From positions 1 through 9,146 of the forward strand of contig JAGLEG010000291.1 of the NCBI GenBank assembly GCA_023145185.1: 9,146 bases of DNA, written 5' to 3'. How positions within the stretch are numbered: position 1 is the first letter of the stretch; every line of letters starts with the position of its first letter. The DNA is from Thermoplasmata archaeon. GTDB lineage: Archaea > Thermoplasmatota > Penumbrarchaeia > Penumbrarchaeales > Penumbrarchaeaceae. The notes under the pieces are model-generated. The model was not told the origin of the DNA and searched no databases. It saw only the letters and a program-made list of their open reading frames with translations. Shown piece after piece: positions 8,103-9,146 of this stretch. Both the position numbers and the translations under genes were made by a program.

Positions 8103-8540
8103 GTGTCTGGATCAGGGGAAAATAATGAACGGACGGTGAAGAGGTCCCTCATGACAAAGGAGGATATCGGGTCGAGGATCATCGACGATAGATCTCAGCT
8201 CCTCAAGAGGATGTGCCATGGGAAACCGGAAAGATGTCTCTGGATCAAGGGCAGTCCGTTTCCTCTCTGCACAAGGTGCATGGGCTTCTATCTGGCCCTG
8301 ATCATCGGCCTCGATCTTGGGCCGGTCGCTCTGCTTCTTATCATCCCTGCAAGCAGGATCGTGCTGATAATATTCTCAATATCCATCATCCCCCTTGCCG
8401 TGGACGGATGGACGCAGTACCTGGGGTGGAGGAGGTCGAACAACAAACTCCGCATGATCACCGGCCTTCTGGCCGGGCTTGGATCTGGATTCACATTTGT
8501 GTACTGCGTACTCTGGGTCTATCTGAGGTTTGTTCAGTAG
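8103..8540 (+). CDS. Small membrane protein of the DUF2085 family
   Basis: The 145-residue product matches the DUF2085 pattern as I know it. It has an N-terminal CHGKPERC (Cys38, Cys45), then PFPLCTRCMGFYLAL (Cys56, Cys59) leading into the first helix. A second helix (about 84-100) runs into DGWTQYLGWRRSNNKLRMITG, and a last helix spans about 119-142. The family has no established biochemical function. The Cys/His cluster could bind metal or form disulfides (inference). The start is uncertain: GTG 8103 lies about 26 bases after a TATA-like box and would be leaderless, whereas ATG 8151 has GAGGT five bases upstream and would shorten the product to 129 residues without touching the conserved core. 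The gene follows the FG-GAP gene by 60 bases, and its stop overlaps the convergent zinc-ribbon gene by 7 bases. Confidence 0.85.
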   Translation: MSGSGENNERTVKRSLMTKEDIGSRIIDDRSQLLKRMCHGKPERCLWIKGSPFPLCTRCMGFYLALIIGLDLGPVALLLIIPASRIVLIIFSISIIPLAVDGWTQYLGWRRSNNKLRMITGLLAGLGSGFTFVYCVLWVYLRFVQ

Positions 8541-8752
8541 AACTGCTTGCACTTGGGACAGTACCAGCTGTTGACCCGCTCCTTGAACTTCATCTCGGAG
8601 TAGCAAACGGAGCACTTCTCCCCCTTGGGCTTGGACGTTTGCGCCTTCGTCTGGAACATGCCCTCGTAGGATCTCTCTGAGATTCCAAATTCCTCGGGCT
8701 TCTTGAAATTCAGGGAGGAGCTGCCCGATCTCTTGGGCTTATCTATCGTTTT
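8534..8752 (-). CDS. C-terminal part of the zinc-ribbon/charge-repeat protein (frame after the A9 run)
   Basis: This frame ends at TGA 8536-8534 and is blocked upstream by a TGA at 8785-8783, with no good start of its own. The only in-frame ATG that leaves much protein is at 8659, giving 41 residues. It is best read as the continuation of the 8743-9146 frame after a -1 shift at the A run. It encodes a Lys/Ser-rich linker (KTIDKPKRSGSSLNFKKPEE, then a SERSYEGMFQ segment) and a C-terminal zinc ribbon, with CSVC (8614-8603) and CPKC (8560-8549) separated by 14 residues, ending KQFY. Such ribbons bind one Zn2+ through four cysteines and often mediate nucleic-acid or protein contacts. Its stop overlaps the end of the DUF2085 gene on the other strand. 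Confidence 0.75.
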   Translation of the reverse strand, partial: KTIDKPKRSGSSSLNFKKPEEFGISERSYEGMFQTKAQTSKPKGEKCSVCYSEMKFKERVNSWYCPKCKQFY

Positions 8753-9146
8753 TTTTTCTTTCGGTGCGGTGGCTCGTAATCCTCATCATCGTCCTCATGA
8801 TGGTGCCTCTTCTTCTTACGCTTGGGAGGCTCTTCCTCCTCCTCTTGATGCCTCTTCTTCTTGCGCCTGGGAGGCTCTTCCTCCTCCTCTTGATGCCTCT
8901 TCTTCTTACGCCTGGGAGGCTCTTCCTCTTCCTCTTTATGGTGCCTCTTCTTCTTGCGCCTGGGAGGCTCTTCCTCCTCTTCCTCCTCCTCGTCCTCTTC
9001 CTCCTCCCTGATAACACCTTTTCTTCCGCATTCCGAGCACCTGAACTTGTACGGCCTCTTATCGGAGGTTATCCGGATGATATTTCCACATTTACAGGGG
9101 ATCTCCAGGGCATCATCCTCTTCTTCCTCTTCCTCCTCCTCGTCCT
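8743..9146 (-). CDS. N-terminal part of the zinc-ribbon protein with alternating acidic/basic repeats; start beyond the right edge
   Basis: The frame is open from the right edge to TAG 8745-8743, so the N-terminus is missing. In order it encodes: an acidic run (DEEEEEEEEDD); a zinc ribbon with CKC (9096-9088) and CSEC (9039-9028) separated by 16 residues, including ITSDKRPYKFRC; another acidic run (EEEEDEEEEEEEE); four tandem blocks of EEEEEPPRRKKKRH type; then HHHEDDDEDYEPPHRKKKK. The unshifted end is only KKKKR-stop. I infer that the true product continues in the 8534-8752 frame, giving a protein with a zinc ribbon at each end. By type it is cytoplasmic, possibly bound to nucleic acid or to a partner protein. 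The function is not known. The other frames through this region are repeat shadows. Confidence 0.8.
   Translation of the reverse strand, partial: DEEEEEEEEDDALEIPCKCGNIIRITSDKRPYKFRCSECGRKGVIREEEEDEEEEEEEEPPRRKKKRHHKEEEEEPPRRKKKRHQEEEEEPPRRKKKRHQEEEEEPPKRKKKRHHHEDDDEDYEPPHRKKKKR
8749..8757 (-). other. A9 homopolymer at which the reading frame switches
   Basis: On the coding (minus) strand the sequence is CGA AAG AAA AAA AAA CGA TAG. Without a shift, translation stops at TAG 8745-8743. With one more A, or a -1 slip, it reads AAG AAA AAA AAA ACG ATA GAT and continues into the zinc-ribbon frame. Nine consecutive A residues are a known substrate for transcriptional slippage (as in Thermus dnaX) and are also a classic site for sequencing length errors. 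Confidence 0.8.
8797..8982 (-). repeat. Four tandem 45-48 bp units encoding acidic-PP-basic blocks
   Basis: The units begin at about 8982, 8934, 8889 and 8844 on the minus strand. The core peptide is EEEEEPPRRKKKRHQ, with variants ending HHK in unit 1 and PPKRKKKRHHH in unit 4. Units 2-4 are spaced exactly 45 bases apart; unit 1 to unit 2 is 48. Differences are mostly silent (CGC/CGT, GAA/GAG), which suggests the protein pattern is maintained by selection and not just by recent copying. Confidence 0.9.

Noticed and set aside
8213..8680. Plus-strand 155-codon frame overlapping the DUF2085 gene
   Set aside because: It is out of frame with the DUF2085 motifs and runs into the convergent zinc-ribbon gene.
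8749..8757. T9 run as a plus-strand terminator for the DUF2085 gene
   Set aside because: It lies more than 200 bases past that gene and inside the coding sequence of the minus-strand zinc-ribbon gene, so it is better explained as a coding A run.
8703..9011. Plus-strand frame with repeated SSSYAWEALPPPLDA-like units
   Set aside because: It is the antisense shadow of the acid/base repeats; the zinc-ribbon cysteines are present only in the minus-strand frame.
8739..9017. Minus-strand frame rich in RRRKSLPG repeats
   Set aside because: It is a second-frame shadow of the same tandem repeat and lacks the flanking zinc-ribbon cysteines.
1..9146. CRISPR array, tRNA, rRNA or insertion sequence
   Set aside because: No spaced direct repeats, tRNA-like cloverleaf, rRNA-like stretch or transposase motif was seen; the only tandem repeats are coding ones.

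Overview
The window looks archaeal. The promoters are TATA-like boxes with purine-rich upstream elements, start sites carry GGAGG-type Shine-Dalgarno sequences, arginine is mostly AGG/CGG/AGA, and one gene encodes a short CxC/CxxC zinc-ribbon protein. Together with large secreted FG-GAP proteins ending in an acidic linker plus one membrane helix, this best fits a Thermoplasmatota-like euryarchaeon of moderate to high GC. The lineage is an inference from style, not from a marker gene.

Layout. Bases 1-3362 (minus strand) hold one uninterrupted reading frame of at least 1120 codons that runs off the left edge. It encodes a signal peptide followed by about 15 FG-GAP/integrin-alpha-like repeats and the start of a beta-sandwich domain. 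A 280-base divergent intergenic region (3363-3642) carries a plausible promoter for each direction. On the plus strand, 3643-8042 encodes a second secreted FG-GAP protein with signal peptide, exactly seven FG-GAP blades, several Ig-like domains, a PA14 domain, a PKD-like domain, an acidic linker, a C-terminal membrane helix and a short cytoplasmic tail. Its frame is broken once, by one missing base between about 4533 and 4566, giving fragments 3643-4605 and 4644-8042.

Next is a small membrane protein of the DUF2085 type (8103-8540). Converging on it, and overlapping it by 7 bases, is a minus-strand gene (8534 to beyond 9146). It has a zinc ribbon at each end and, in between, four tandem blocks alternating acidic (EEEEE) and basic (RRKKKRH) stretches. 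This gene is also out of frame by one base, exactly at a run of nine A residues, so it is either a homopolymer error or a possible transcriptional-slippage site.

How the genes may fit together. The two divergent FG-GAP genes look like related cell-surface proteins, probably used for adhesion, ligand or glycan binding, or surface-layer structure. They share a divergent promoter region and a distinctive CGE blade motif. Neither the DUF2085 gene nor the zinc-ribbon gene has an obvious functional link to them. The most unusual items are the charge-alternating zinc-ribbon protein with its A9 frame switch, and the paired FG-GAP/PA14 surface locus.
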